Under the pieces are notes generated by a model. The model was not told the DNA's origin. It saw only the letters and a list, made by a program, of their open reading frames with translations, and ran no database searches. The position numbers and the translations under genes are program-made. A DNA stretch of 64,000 bases from Polaromonas sp. (GTDB lineage: Bacteria; Pseudomonadota; Gammaproteobacteria; Burkholderiales; Burkholderiaceae_C): positions 1-64,000 of the forward strand of contig NZ_JABBPF010000161.1 in the NCBI RefSeq assembly GCF_012927415.1, read 5' to 3'. Positions 35,968-44,161 of this stretch are shown one piece after another (position 1 is the first letter of the stretch; the number at the start of each line of letters is the position of its first letter).

Positions 35968-38424
35968 ATGGCACCGCGAACGAGCCGCAAGCTGCTGGAC
36001 ATGGCCGAGCGCACCGCCCACATCGGCAGCTGGACCATCGAGCTGCCGGGCGACCGGCTGGCGCACTCGCGCGAATGCGCGGCAATTCTTGGCGTGGCGC
36101 CGGGCCAGTCCCTCACGTTCAGCGAGATGGTGGCCCGTTACACGCCGGAGTGGCGCGAAAACATTGAGGCACTGTTTCGCAAATGCGGGCGGGACGGCAG
36201 CCCGTTCGACGAGGAGATGCAGATCGTGGCGGCGGCCCAGGGCAGCAGGTGGGTGCGGACCGTGGGCGAAGCCGAACACGATGACAAGGGCCAGATCGTC
36301 CGCCTGCAGGGGGTCCTGAAGGATATCTCTGCGCGCAAGCAGGCCCAGCGCGAAACCCTTCGTCTGGCGATGCGCCTGACCACCACGCTGGCGAGCATCA
36401 CGGAAGCCTTCGTGACGCTCGATCACGCGTGCTGCTTCACCTACCTCAACCGGGAAAGCGAACGGTTGCTGCAGCGCACGACCGGCGATCTGCTGGGCAA
36501 GCAAGCTTGGCATGAATTTGGCGGCGCCGTCGGACAGCGCCTGGAGCAGCAGCTCGAAAAGTCGCTCGCCACCAATCGCCGCGTGGAATTCGACGACTTC
36601 TATCCCGCCCTGGGCAAATGGCTGGAAGTGCGTGCCTACCCTTTTACCGAAGGCCTGGCGGTGTACTTCCGCGATGTGACCGACCGGCGCAAATCGCAGG
36701 AACAGCTGATGCTGCTGGAAACCAGCATTTCGCGGCTTAACGACATCGTACTTATCGCCGAGGCTTTACCTTCCCGCCACCCCGAGCCGCGCGTCGTGTT
36801 CGTCAACGATGCATTCGTGCGGCATACCGGCTACAACCGCGACGACGTGCTCGGGCAAACGCCGGGCATGCTGCTTGGGCCCGATCCCCAGCTGGGCCAA
36901 TTACTCCGCGGCAAGGGGGCACTTCAAGAAAACAGGCATGGCCGCAGCGAGCTGAAAATCTACACGAAAAGTGGCAGCTGGTTCTGGGTGGAGCTGGAGA
37001 TTGTCTCGGTGCTCGCGCCGGCGGGTCAGCTGACGCACTGGGTGGCCGTGGGTCGTGACATCACCCAGCGCAAGGCCGCAGAGGCCGAGATTCATCACCT
37101 GGCCTTTTACGATCCGCTGACCCAGCTGCCCAACCGGCAACTGCTGATGGACCGGCTGCAGCGCGTGCTGGCCCAGAATACCCAGACGAAGCGCCAGGGC
37201 GCGCTGATGTTCATTGACGTGGACAACTTCAAGGTCCTCAACGATACCCTGGGCCACCACAAGGGCGACCTGCTGCTTCAGAAAGTCGCGACGCGGCTAC
37301 TTGACTGCGTGCGCAAAACCGACACCGTGGCACGCCTGGGCGGTGACGAGTTCGTCATCATGCTGGAGAACCTGGCCGATGACCCGGAAGCCGCCACGTC
37401 GCGGGCCAGGATCGTGGCCGAAAAGGTATTGAACTGCCTGCGCGAACCTTTCAATCTGGACGGCCACCGGCACTACGCGTCGGCCAGCCTGGGCGTGACG
37501 TCGCTCACCGGCCAGCACGACCGTGTGAGCGAATTGCTCAAGCAGGCCGACCTGGCGATGTACCAGGCCAAGACCCTGGGTCGCAATACCGTCTGCTTTT
37601 TCGACCCCAACCTGCAAGCCACGGTCAGCGCCAAGGCCGCCGTCAGTTCCGACTTGCGCGTCGGCCTGCGGGAGAACCAGTTTGTCGTGTACTACCAGCC
37701 CCAGGTGGATCGCCATGGTTGCGTCACCGGCGTCGAGGCCCTGCTGCGCTGGCAGCACCCCGAAAGGGGCCTGGTCGAGCCGGCGGACTTCATCCCGACG
37801 GCGGAGGATACCGGCCTGATCCTGCCCCTGGGCCAGTGGGCACTGGAGACCGCGTGCCAGCAGCTCGCGGCCTGGGCAATGCGGCCGGAGACGGTGGGCC
37901 TGAGCATCGCGGTGAACGTCAGCGTGCGCCAGTTCCGGCACCCGGATTTCGTCGACACGGTGATCGCGACGATACAGCGCACCGGCATACGGGCTCACCG
38001 CCTGAAGCTTGAACTCACCGAGAGCCTGCTGGCCGACCACATGGAAATCACCATCGCCAAGATGGGCACGCTCAAGGCGCTGGGCGTCACGCTGTCGCTC
38101 GATGACTTTGGCGTGGGCTACTCATCGCTGTCAGCGCTCAAGCGCCTGCCGCTGGACCAGCTCAAGATCGACAAAATTTTTGTCGCCGACCTGTTGACCG
38201 ACCCGAATGACGCCGCCATTTCGCGCGCCATCATCACGCTGGCCCAGAGCCTGAGCCTGCAGGTGGTGGCCGAAGGTGTGGAAACGCAGGCGCAGCGCGA
38301 CTTTCTGCTGGAGCAGGGCTGTGAGTATTTTCAGGGCTACCTGTTCTCCAGGCCCCTGCCGCTCGAACAGCTGGAGCGTTACCTGCTGACTCAAGCCTGC
38401 CGGCCGGCCGACCCGGCAGCCTAG
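35968..38424 (+). CDS. PAS-PAS-PAS-GGDEF-EAL cyclic-di-GMP turnover protein
   Basis: 818 residues from ATG 35968; the frame is open from 35779 and a GTG at 35872 is an alternative, so the start is uncertain. Three PAS/PAC units (about 1-105, 115-215, 220-355) precede GGDEF and EAL domains. GGDEF is intact (RLGGDEFVIMLEN, FIDVDNFKVLNDTLGHHKGD). EAL is intact too (GVEALLRWQHPERG, DDFGVGYSSLSALKRLPLDQLKIDK, VVAEGVETQAQRDFL). No transmembrane segment. Its position after wecB suggests control of exopolysaccharide output by c-di-GMP. Its TAG overlaps the stop of the convergent putA. Confidence 0.88.
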   Translation: MAPRTSRKLLDMAERTAHIGSWTIELPGDRLAHSRECAAILGVAPGQSLTFSEMVARYTPEWRENIEALFRKCGRDGSPFDEEMQIVAAAQGSRWVRTVGEAEHDDKGQIVRLQGVLKDISARKQAQRETLRLAMRLTTTLASITEAFVTLDHACCFTYLNRESERLLQRTTGDLLGKQAWHEFGGAVGQRLEQQLEKSLATNRRVEFDDFYPALGKWLEVRAYPFTEGLAVYFRDVTDRRKSQEQLMLLETSISRLNDIVLIAEALPSRHPEPRVVFVNDAFVRHTGYNRDDVLGQTPGMLLGPDPQLGQLLRGKGALQENRHGRSELKIYTKSGSWFWVELEIVSVLAPAGQLTHWVAVGRDITQRKAAEAEIHHLAFYDPLTQLPNRQLLMDRLQRVLAQNTQTKRQGALMFIDVDNFKVLNDTLGHHKGDLLLQKVATRLLDCVRKTDTVARLGGDEFVIMLENLADDPEAATSRARIVAEKVLNCLREPFNLDGHRHYASASLGVTSLTGQHDRVSELLKQADLAMYQAKTLGRNTVCFFDPNLQATVSAKAAVSSDLRVGLRENQFVVYYQPQVDRHGCVTGVEALLRWQHPERGLVEPADFIPTAEDTGLILPLGQWALETACQQLAAWAMRPETVGLSIAVNVSVRQFRHPDFVDTVIATIQRTGIRAHRLKLELTESLLADHMEITIAKMGTLKALGVTLSLDDFGVGYSSLSALKRLPLDQLKIDKIFVADLLTDPNDAAISRAIITLAQSLSLQVVAEGVETQAQRDFLLEQGCEYFQGYLFSRPLPLEQLERYLLTQACRPADPAA

Positions 38425-41400
38425 GCGCCCGCCAGCAACGCCACATTGCCGCCCGCCGCCGTGGTGTTCACCGTCACCGTCTGCTCGCTGCAGAAGCGGT
38501 ACAGGTAGTGCGGCCCGCCGGCTTTCGGGCCGGTGCCCGACAGGCCTTCGCCGCCGAAAGGCTGCACGCCCACCACGGCGCCAATCATGTTGCGGTTGAC
38601 ATAGATGTTGCCGACGCGCGCCGCCCGGGCCAGCGCCCTGGCGCGCGAATCGATGCGGGTCTGCAGGCCCAGAGTGAGGCCGTAACCGAGGGCGTTGATC
38701 TGTTCAATCACCGCTTCGGGCGTTTTCAGCGCGCCGCTGCCCCAACGCACGATCTGCAGCACGGGGCCGAAAATCTCGTCGCTGACGTCGGCCAGGCGGG
38801 CTACTTCAAAAGCGGCGGGGAAAATCGTATTTGCTATTGAATCAATAGCTGCTTGTGCCGGCAACACCTGGACATGGAGCACTTTTGATGTTGAATTGAG
38901 GCGCTGTAGATGGCGCTGGATGTTGTCAAACGCCTCGCGGTCAATCACCGGCCCCACATCGGTCGCCAGCTCGGCCGGGTTGCCGACCACCAGTTCCTGC
39001 GCTGCGCCCTGGATCATTTCGATCACGGCATCGGCAATACCTTCATGCACGCAAAGCAGACGCAGCGCCGAACAGCGCTGGCCGGCCGAGCGGAATGCGC
39101 TTTGCACCACTGCATCGACGACCTGTTCGGGCAGCGCCGTGCTGTCGACCAGCATCGCGTTGATGCCGCCGGTCTCGGCGATCAGCGGGGTAATGGGACC
39201 GTCCTTGGCGGCCAGCGCCCGGTTGATCACCCTGGCGACCTGGGTCGAGCCGGTGAAGACGACGCCCGCCACGCCGGGACTTGCTACCAGCGCCGCGCCC
39301 ACCGTTTCGCCAGGGCCGTGCAGCAACTGCAAAGCGCCTTCGGGAACGCCGGCCTGGTGCAACAGTTTCACCGCTTCCCAGGCAACGCCTGGCGTCTGTT
39401 CGGCGGGCTTGGCCAGCACGGCATTGCCGGTGGCCAGCGCAGCCGCGACCTGGCCGGTAAAAATCGCCAGCGGGAAATTCCACGGGCTGATGCAGACCCA
39501 GACGCCGCGAGCGACCAGCCGCAACTCGTTGGTTTCGCCGGTCGGCCCCGGCAGCGCCACTGGCTGCATGATTCTTTCGGCTTCATCGGCGTAGTAGCGC
39601 AGGAAGTCCACCGCCTCGCGCACCTCGGATACCGCATCGCCCCAGGTTTTGAAGGCTTCCTTTACCAGCAGCGCGCAGAACCTCGGCATTTGCTGCTGCA
39701 GCGCATCGCCAGCGCGGCGCAGAATGGCGGCGCGCTCGGAAACCTCCACTTTGCTCCATTTTTGATAGCTACTAATGCCGATACTTACTGGACCTGCGGC
39801 CAATGTGGCGTCAAATTCTGGCACAACGGGCAGCTGGGTGGTGTCGAGTGCCGCCAGTAGTGGCGCGCGCATGCTCTGGACCGTCAGATCCAGCCCCAGG
39901 CTGTTCGCGCGTCCGGGGCCATACAACACCGGCGGCAGCGGCAGGGAAGCCTCGGGCTCAAGCCGTAGCGGCGAGGTCAGCAACTCATCCATGCCCACGG
40001 ACTCGTCGGCAAGCTGGTGCACAAAGGAGGAGTTGGCGCCGTTCTCCAGCAGACGGCGCACCAGGTAGGCCAGCAGGTCGCGGTGCGCTCCGACGGGCGC
40101 GTAGACGCGGCAGCTGATCAACGGGTTTTTCAGCACCTCGCGAAAAATGCCGTCGCCCATGCCGTGCAGCTTTTGCAACTCAAACTGAGGTGTGACCCCC
40201 ACGCTGGTCGCTGCGCGTACTGCGCTGCCCCCCGCCGCCGCATTCGCAGCCATCTGCAGGATGGCGGCGATGGTGGCGGCGTTATGGCCGGCAAACTGCG
40301 GATAGATTGCATCGGGCGCGGCCAGCAAGGCCTGGGCACACGCCAGATAAGACACGTCGGTGTGGTGTTTGTGCGTGAACACCGGGTAATGCGGCAGGCC
40401 CAGCTCCTGCGCGCGTTTGATCTCCGAATCCCAGTACGCGCCCTTGACCAGACGGCACATCAGGCGCAGCCGGTGTTTGCGGGCAATGCCGATGACATGT
40501 TCGATCAGCTCAAGCGAGCGGCTTTGATAGGCCTGCATCGCCAGGCCAAACCCCTGCCACTGCGGCTGCTGCTGCGCCACCCGGGCGGCCAGCGCCTCAA
40601 ATACGTCGAGCGACAATTCCAGCCGATCCACTTCCTCGGCGTCAATCGTCAGGTTGATATTGGCGCGGGCGGCCAGCTCGCACAGGTCCCAGACGCGCGG
40701 CACCAGCTCGGCCATCACGCGGGCGTGTTGCGCGTCCTCATAGCGCGGATGGAGCGCGCTGAGTTTGATAGAAATACCGTCATTTTGCTCGCATGTCGAA
40801 TGAGTATCGGCACCAACAGCTATTGATTTAATAGCATTCACGTAGTTTTCGAGATACCGCTGCGCATCCGCCCCGGTGCGTGCGCCTTCGCCCAGCATGT
40901 CGTAGCTGTAGCGCAAATTGCTGATTTTGCGGCGCGCAGCGTCGGCTTCCTTCATGGCCTCGGCTATCGTCTGGCCGAGCACGAACTGGCGGCCCAGCAG
41001 CTGCACCGCGCGCAGCGTGGCTGCCACCACCGAACGAGCGCCCAGCCGGCTCATGAGGCCGGGCTGGCCATCCTCCGGCAGAAACTTCTTGGACAGGGCA
41101 ATCGCCGAGGCCGACAACCGGACCATCACGCCATCGCTGGCGCTGTCAAAGTCAGCGCGGCCGAGCTGGTCAGCGGTCAGCGCAATCGCGGTTTCGGTGT
41201 CGGGCACGCGCAGCAGCGCTTCGGCCAGCCGCATCAGCGCCAGCCCTTCGGCGCTGGAAATCGGGTACTCCCGGAGCAGGCTCTCCATGGCCCAGAAAGG
41301 CGGCGGATTCTTGCGCACCTCCTGCACCCAGGGCTGGGCTGACTGGGCCGCAGCAGCCCAGTCAAGCGCCCCTGACAGCCGCTGCAGCTGGCTTGCCACC

Positions 41401-41450
41401 ACCGTGGCCTCGGTGCGGTAAGGAAAAGGCAGGCGGGGGGTTTCTGACAT
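38421..41450 (-). CDS. putA: Bifunctional proline dehydrogenase / L-glutamate gamma-semialdehyde dehydrogenase (short PutA)
   Basis: 1009 residues, without an N-terminal ribbon-helix-helix domain, so the short type-A form. Proline dehydrogenase barrel in the first half (GISIKLSALHPRYEDAQ, LMCRLVKGAYWDSEIKRAQ, HNAATIAAIL). Aldehyde dehydrogenase in the second (CISPWNFPLAIFTGQVAAAL, VFTGSTQVARVINRAL, GGINAMLVDS with the preceding catalytic Glu, SAGQRCSALRLL with the catalytic Cys, QPFGGEGLSGTGPKAGGP). It converts proline to glutamate. Copies of the AT palindrome lie in frame at 38833-38849 and 40819-40835, in variable linkers. Divergent from an Lrp regulator that probably controls it. Confidence 0.93.
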   Translation of the reverse strand: MSETPRLPFPYRTEATVVASQLQRLSGALDWAAAAQSAQPWVQEVRKNPPPFWAMESLLREYPISSAEGLALMRLAEALLRVPDTETAIALTADQLGRADFDSASDGVMVRLSASAIALSKKFLPEDGQPGLMSRLGARSVVAATLRAVQLLGRQFVLGQTIAEAMKEADAARRKISNLRYSYDMLGEGARTGADAQRYLENYVNAIKSIAVGADTHSTCEQNDGISIKLSALHPRYEDAQHARVMAELVPRVWDLCELAARANINLTIDAEEVDRLELSLDVFEALAARVAQQQPQWQGFGLAMQAYQSRSLELIEHVIGIARKHRLRLMCRLVKGAYWDSEIKRAQELGLPHYPVFTHKHHTDVSYLACAQALLAAPDAIYPQFAGHNAATIAAILQMAANAAAGGSAVRAATSVGVTPQFELQKLHGMGDGIFREVLKNPLISCRVYAPVGAHRDLLAYLVRRLLENGANSSFVHQLADESVGMDELLTSPLRLEPEASLPLPPVLYGPGRANSLGLDLTVQSMRAPLLAALDTTQLPVVPEFDATLAAGPVSIGISSYQKWSKVEVSERAAILRRAGDALQQQMPRFCALLVKEAFKTWGDAVSEVREAVDFLRYYADEAERIMQPVALPGPTGETNELRLVARGVWVCISPWNFPLAIFTGQVAAALATGNAVLAKPAEQTPGVAWEAVKLLHQAGVPEGALQLLHGPGETVGAALVASPGVAGVVFTGSTQVARVINRALAAKDGPITPLIAETGGINAMLVDSTALPEQVVDAVVQSAFRSAGQRCSALRLLCVHEGIADAVIEMIQGAAQELVVGNPAELATDVGPVIDREAFDNIQRHLQRLNSTSKVLHVQVLPAQAAIDSIANTIFPAAFEVARLADVSDEIFGPVLQIVRWGSGALKTPEAVIEQINALGYGLTLGLQTRIDSRARALARAARVGNIYVNRNMIGAVVGVQPFGGEGLSGTGPKAGGPHYLYRFCSEQTVTVNTTAAGGNVALLAGA
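38833..38849. repeat. Dispersed palindrome inside putA
   Basis: GCTATTGAATCAATAGC, inverted repeat with a one-base centre mismatch, in frame in the dehydrogenase half of putA. The coding reads IDSIAN next to TIFPAAFEVARL, in a segment that is variable in the PutA family. It is followed by TGCTTGTGCCGG on the plus strand, similar to flanks of other copies. Confidence 0.75.
40819..40835. repeat. Second dispersed palindrome inside putA
   Basis: GCTATTGATTTAATAGC lies in the proline-dehydrogenase half, encoding AIKSIAV just ahead of the conserved GISIKLSALHPRY. The adjoining residues VGADTHSTCEQND replace the segment usually seen here in the family. Confidence 0.75.
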
Positions 41451-41582
41451 CTAGCGCTCCATCCAGGTTTTTTTCAGCAATTCGGGCAAACCGCCCTAAT
41501 CAAACTCAATACAGCGATGTTCCAGCGAAGGCCGCCGAGTTTTCCGCTAAATTCGGGTTCTTTACCAAATAATTCACTACTC
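41451..41582. promoter_or_regulatory. Divergent putA / lrp control region
   Basis: 132 bp between putA (minus) and the Lrp-type gene (plus), AT-rich near the lrp start (AAATAATTCACTACTC). Lrp-type regulators normally bind between themselves and a divergent target, so the operator is expected here. No unambiguous inverted repeat could be defined by eye. Confidence 0.4.
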
Positions 41583-42062
41583 ATGTTCGAGACCTCACCA
41601 GATATTGACCGTATCGACCTGAAAATCCTGAATGCGCTGCAGCGCGACGGCCGCATTTCCAACCTCAAGCTGGCTGAAGGCGTGGCGCTGTCACCCACGG
41701 CCGTGCTGGCGCGCGTGCAGCGGCTCACCCGCGACGGCTACATCCTGGGCTATGAGGCGCGGCTGGACCCGCTCAGGCTGGGCGCCGGGATGATGGTGTT
41801 TGTCGAGGTGCTGCTGGACCGCACCACGCCCAATGTGTTTGAAGCCTTCAAGGCCTCCGTGCAGGTGTATCCCCAAATCATGGAATGCCATATGGTGGCC
41901 GGTGGTTTCGACTACCTGCTCAAAACCCGCATGGCCGACATGGCCGCTTACCGGTCATTTGCCGGCACCGTGCTGTGGCAACTGCCCGGCGTGCGCGAAA
42001 CCCGCACCTACGCAGTGATGGAGGAAGTCAAGAACACCACCCGGCTGGCGCTGGGCGTTTAG
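41583..42062 (+). CDS. Lrp/AsnC-family transcriptional regulator
   Basis: 159 residues from ATG 41583. N-terminal helix-turn-helix (DLKILNALQRDGRISNLKLAEGVALSPTAVLARVQRLTRDGYILGYEARLD) and a C-terminal RAM ligand-binding domain (MMVFVEVLLDR, FEAFKASVQVYPQIMECHMVAGGFDYLLKTRMADMAAYRSF, VRETRTYAVMEEVKNT). Divergent to putA, so it is probably a proline-responsive activator such as PutR/BkdR (inference from position). Confidence 0.9.
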   Translation: MFETSPDIDRIDLKILNALQRDGRISNLKLAEGVALSPTAVLARVQRLTRDGYILGYEARLDPLRLGAGMMVFVEVLLDRTTPNVFEAFKASVQVYPQIMECHMVAGGFDYLLKTRMADMAAYRSFAGTVLWQLPGVRETRTYAVMEEVKNTTRLALGV

Positions 42063-42110
42063 CTGACCGATACATCCGGGCGGTTCGCATTTACCCCACG
42101 CCGCAGTGAG

Positions 42111-42325
42111 CAAGCGTGGGGGATCTATTTTCCGGCCGGGGCCGCGGATCTGGCTTTGCCAGTCCGCTGGCGCAGCGACCCCCTCGGGGGGCAGCACAGT
42201 ACGCCAAGCGACAAGCGTAGGCTTTCTATTTTCGAGCAGGGGCCGCGGATCTGGCTTTGCCAGTCCGCTGGCGCAGCGGCCCCCTCGGGGGGCAGCGCAG
42301 TACGCGAAGCGACAAGCGTGGGGGC
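42111..42325. repeat. Tandem 101-bp GC-rich repeat, two full units and a partial third
   Basis: CAAGCGTRGG recurs at 42111, 42212 and 42313, an exact 101-bp period. Each unit contains GGGGCCGCGGATCTGGCTTTG, a CCCCTCGGGGG hairpin core and CGACAAGCGTG. It lies between the 3' ends of lrp and yggS, where the hairpins could act as a bidirectional terminator. Related copies occur inside the helicase gene at about 63305-63470. No gene is present in this 266-bp gap. Confidence 0.85.
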
Positions 42326-42328
42326 TCT

Positions 42329-43048
42329 TTACCTCCCGCCAAAAATGGCCGTCCCCACCCGCACCATGGTGCTGCCGGCATGAATCGCCGCCTCCAGATC
42401 AGCCGTCATGCCCATGGAAAGCGTGTCCATCGGCAACGCCAGCACGCCAGCCGCATTGATCTGGTCAAAAATGGCCTTGGTCCTTGCATGGAGGGCGCAA
42501 GCAGCTGCAAAATCAATAGCAGGCTCGGGAATCGCCATCAAGCCGCGCAGTACCAGTCGCGGCAGCCGGGCGACCTCTTGCGCCAATCCCGGGACATCGG
42601 CAGGCGCCACCCCGGATTTGTTGGCGCCGCCGTCCACATTGACCTGCAGACAGATTTGCAGCGATGGCAAGGCTGGCGGCCGCTGCTCGCTCAGGCGCTG
42701 GGCAATCTTCAAACGATCGACCGACTGGACCCAGTCAAAGTGCTCCGCCAACAGCCGGGTCTTGTTGCCTTGCACCGGACCGATGCAGTGCCATTGCAGC
42801 GCTTCACGTTGGCCGCCCGGCTGGGCTTGCTGCCAGCCGTTCAATGCCTCAATCTTCGCGACACCCTCGACAATGTAGTTTTCCCCGAACGCGCGCTGCC
42901 CGGCCAGCACCGCCTGCGTCACGTCATCGGCGCCAAAGGTTTTCGAAACGGCCAGCAACCGGACACTGGCCGGGTCGCGCCCTGCAGCAATACATGCCGC
43001 GTGAATTCGGTCAAGAACAAGCTGGAGACTGCGTGCAATCGTGGTCAT
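42329..43048 (-). CDS. yggS: YggS-family pyridoxal-phosphate homeostasis protein
   Basis: 239 residues, alanine-racemase-like TIM barrel without the second domain. PLP lysine in LLAVSKTFGADDV (about residue 36), FGENYIVEGVAKIEAL, LQWHCIGPVQGNKTRLLAEHFDWVQSVDR, LQVNVDGGANKSG, LSMGMTADLEAAIHAGSTMVRVGTAIFG. It keeps PLP levels balanced and is often beside pilus genes, as here. A palindrome-family copy sits in frame near 42505 and codes EPAIDFAAACALHAR. Confidence 0.93.
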   Translation of the reverse strand: MTTIARSLQLVLDRIHAACIAAGRDPASVRLLAVSKTFGADDVTQAVLAGQRAFGENYIVEGVAKIEALNGWQQAQPGGQREALQWHCIGPVQGNKTRLLAEHFDWVQSVDRLKIAQRLSEQRPPALPSLQICLQVNVDGGANKSGVAPADVPGLAQEVARLPRLVLRGLMAIPEPAIDFAAACALHARTKAIFDQINAAGVLALPMDTLSMGMTADLEAAIHAGSTMVRVGTAIFGGR

Positions 43049-43092
43049 AATGCAAATGTAAACTCAGATACAAACTCCAAGGATTCCCAGGG

Positions 43093-44136
43093 ATGGACAT
43101 TACGCAGCTGCTGGCCTTTAGCGTCAAGAACAAGGCGTCCGACTTGCACTTATCGGCTGGGTTGCCTCCCATGATCCGGGTTCACGGCGACGTGCGCCGC
43201 ATCAATATTGATCCGCTGGACCACAAACAGGTGCATGCCATGGTGTATGACATCATGAATGACACCCAGCGCAAGCAATACGAAGAGTTTCTCGAGGTTG
43301 ATTTCTCCTTCGAAATTGACGGTCTGGCGCGCTTTCGTGTCAATGCCTTCAACCAGAACCGTGGCGCTGGCGCCGTGCTGCGAACCATTCCCTCCAAGAT
43401 TTTGACGCTGGAGCAACTCGGCGCGCCAAAGATTTTTGGCGACTTGGCGCTCAAGCCGCGTGGCATGGTGCTGGTGACGGGACCTACCGGCTCGGGCAAA
43501 TCCACCACGCTGGCGGCCATGGTCAATTACCTGAATGAAACCGAGTACGGCCATATCCTGACGGTCGAAGACCCCATCGAATTTGTCCACGAATCCAAAA
43601 AATGCCTGATCAACCAGCGCGAGGTCGGTCCCCACACGCTGAGCTTCAGCGCGGCGCTGAGGTCGGCCTTGCGCGAAGATCCCGACGCCATCCTGGTCGG
43701 CGAAATGCGCGATCTGGAAACCATTCGACTGGCCATGACGGCAGCCGAAACCGGCCACCTGGTGTTTGGCACGCTACATACCTCCAGCGCCGCCAAGACG
43801 ATTGACCGCGTGATTGACGTTTTTCCGGCAGCAGAAAAGGAGATGATCCGGTCCATGCTATCGGAATCGCTGCAGGCGGTGATTTCGCAAACGCTGTGCA
43901 AGACCAAGGACGGTCAGGGCCGCGTCGCAGCACACGAAATCATGCTGGGCACCAGCGCCATCCGCAACCTGATCCGTGAAGCCAAGGTGGCGCAGATGTA
44001 CTCGTCGATCCAGACCGGCAACAGCGTGGGCATGCAGACGCTGGACCAGAATCTGACCGAACTGGTCAAACGCAACGTGATTTCTGCGGCGGAAGCTCGC
44101 AGCAAGGCCAAAATTCCCGAAAACTTTCCGGGCTGA
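43093..44136 (+). CDS. pilT: Type IV pilus retraction ATPase PilT
   Basis: 347 residues. Walker A GPTGSGKSTTLAAMVN, Asp box ILTVEDPIEFVH, Walker B IRDLETIRLAMTAAETGHLVFGTLHT, and the start MDITQLLAFSVKNKASDLHLSAGLPPMIR are typical of PilT. It powers pilus retraction and twitching. Followed 25 bp later by a cNMP-binding protein and then PilU, likely one operon; yggS lies divergently upstream, a common order in proteobacteria. Confidence 0.95.
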   Translation: MDITQLLAFSVKNKASDLHLSAGLPPMIRVHGDVRRINIDPLDHKQVHAMVYDIMNDTQRKQYEEFLEVDFSFEIDGLARFRVNAFNQNRGAGAVLRTIPSKILTLEQLGAPKIFGDLALKPRGMVLVTGPTGSGKSTTLAAMVNYLNETEYGHILTVEDPIEFVHESKKCLINQREVGPHTLSFSAALRSALREDPDAILVGEMRDLETIRLAMTAAETGHLVFGTLHTSSAAKTIDRVIDVFPAAEKEMIRSMLSESLQAVISQTLCKTKDGQGRVAAHEIMLGTSAIRNLIREAKVAQMYSSIQTGNSVGMQTLDQNLTELVKRNVISAAEARSKAKIPENFPG

Positions 44137-44161
44137 ACGACCTGACACCAGGAGAAAATCA

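Noticed and set aside
41517..41582. Extended start of the Lrp regulator
   Set aside because: The extra 22 residues do not resemble the family; ATG 41583 gives the normal length.
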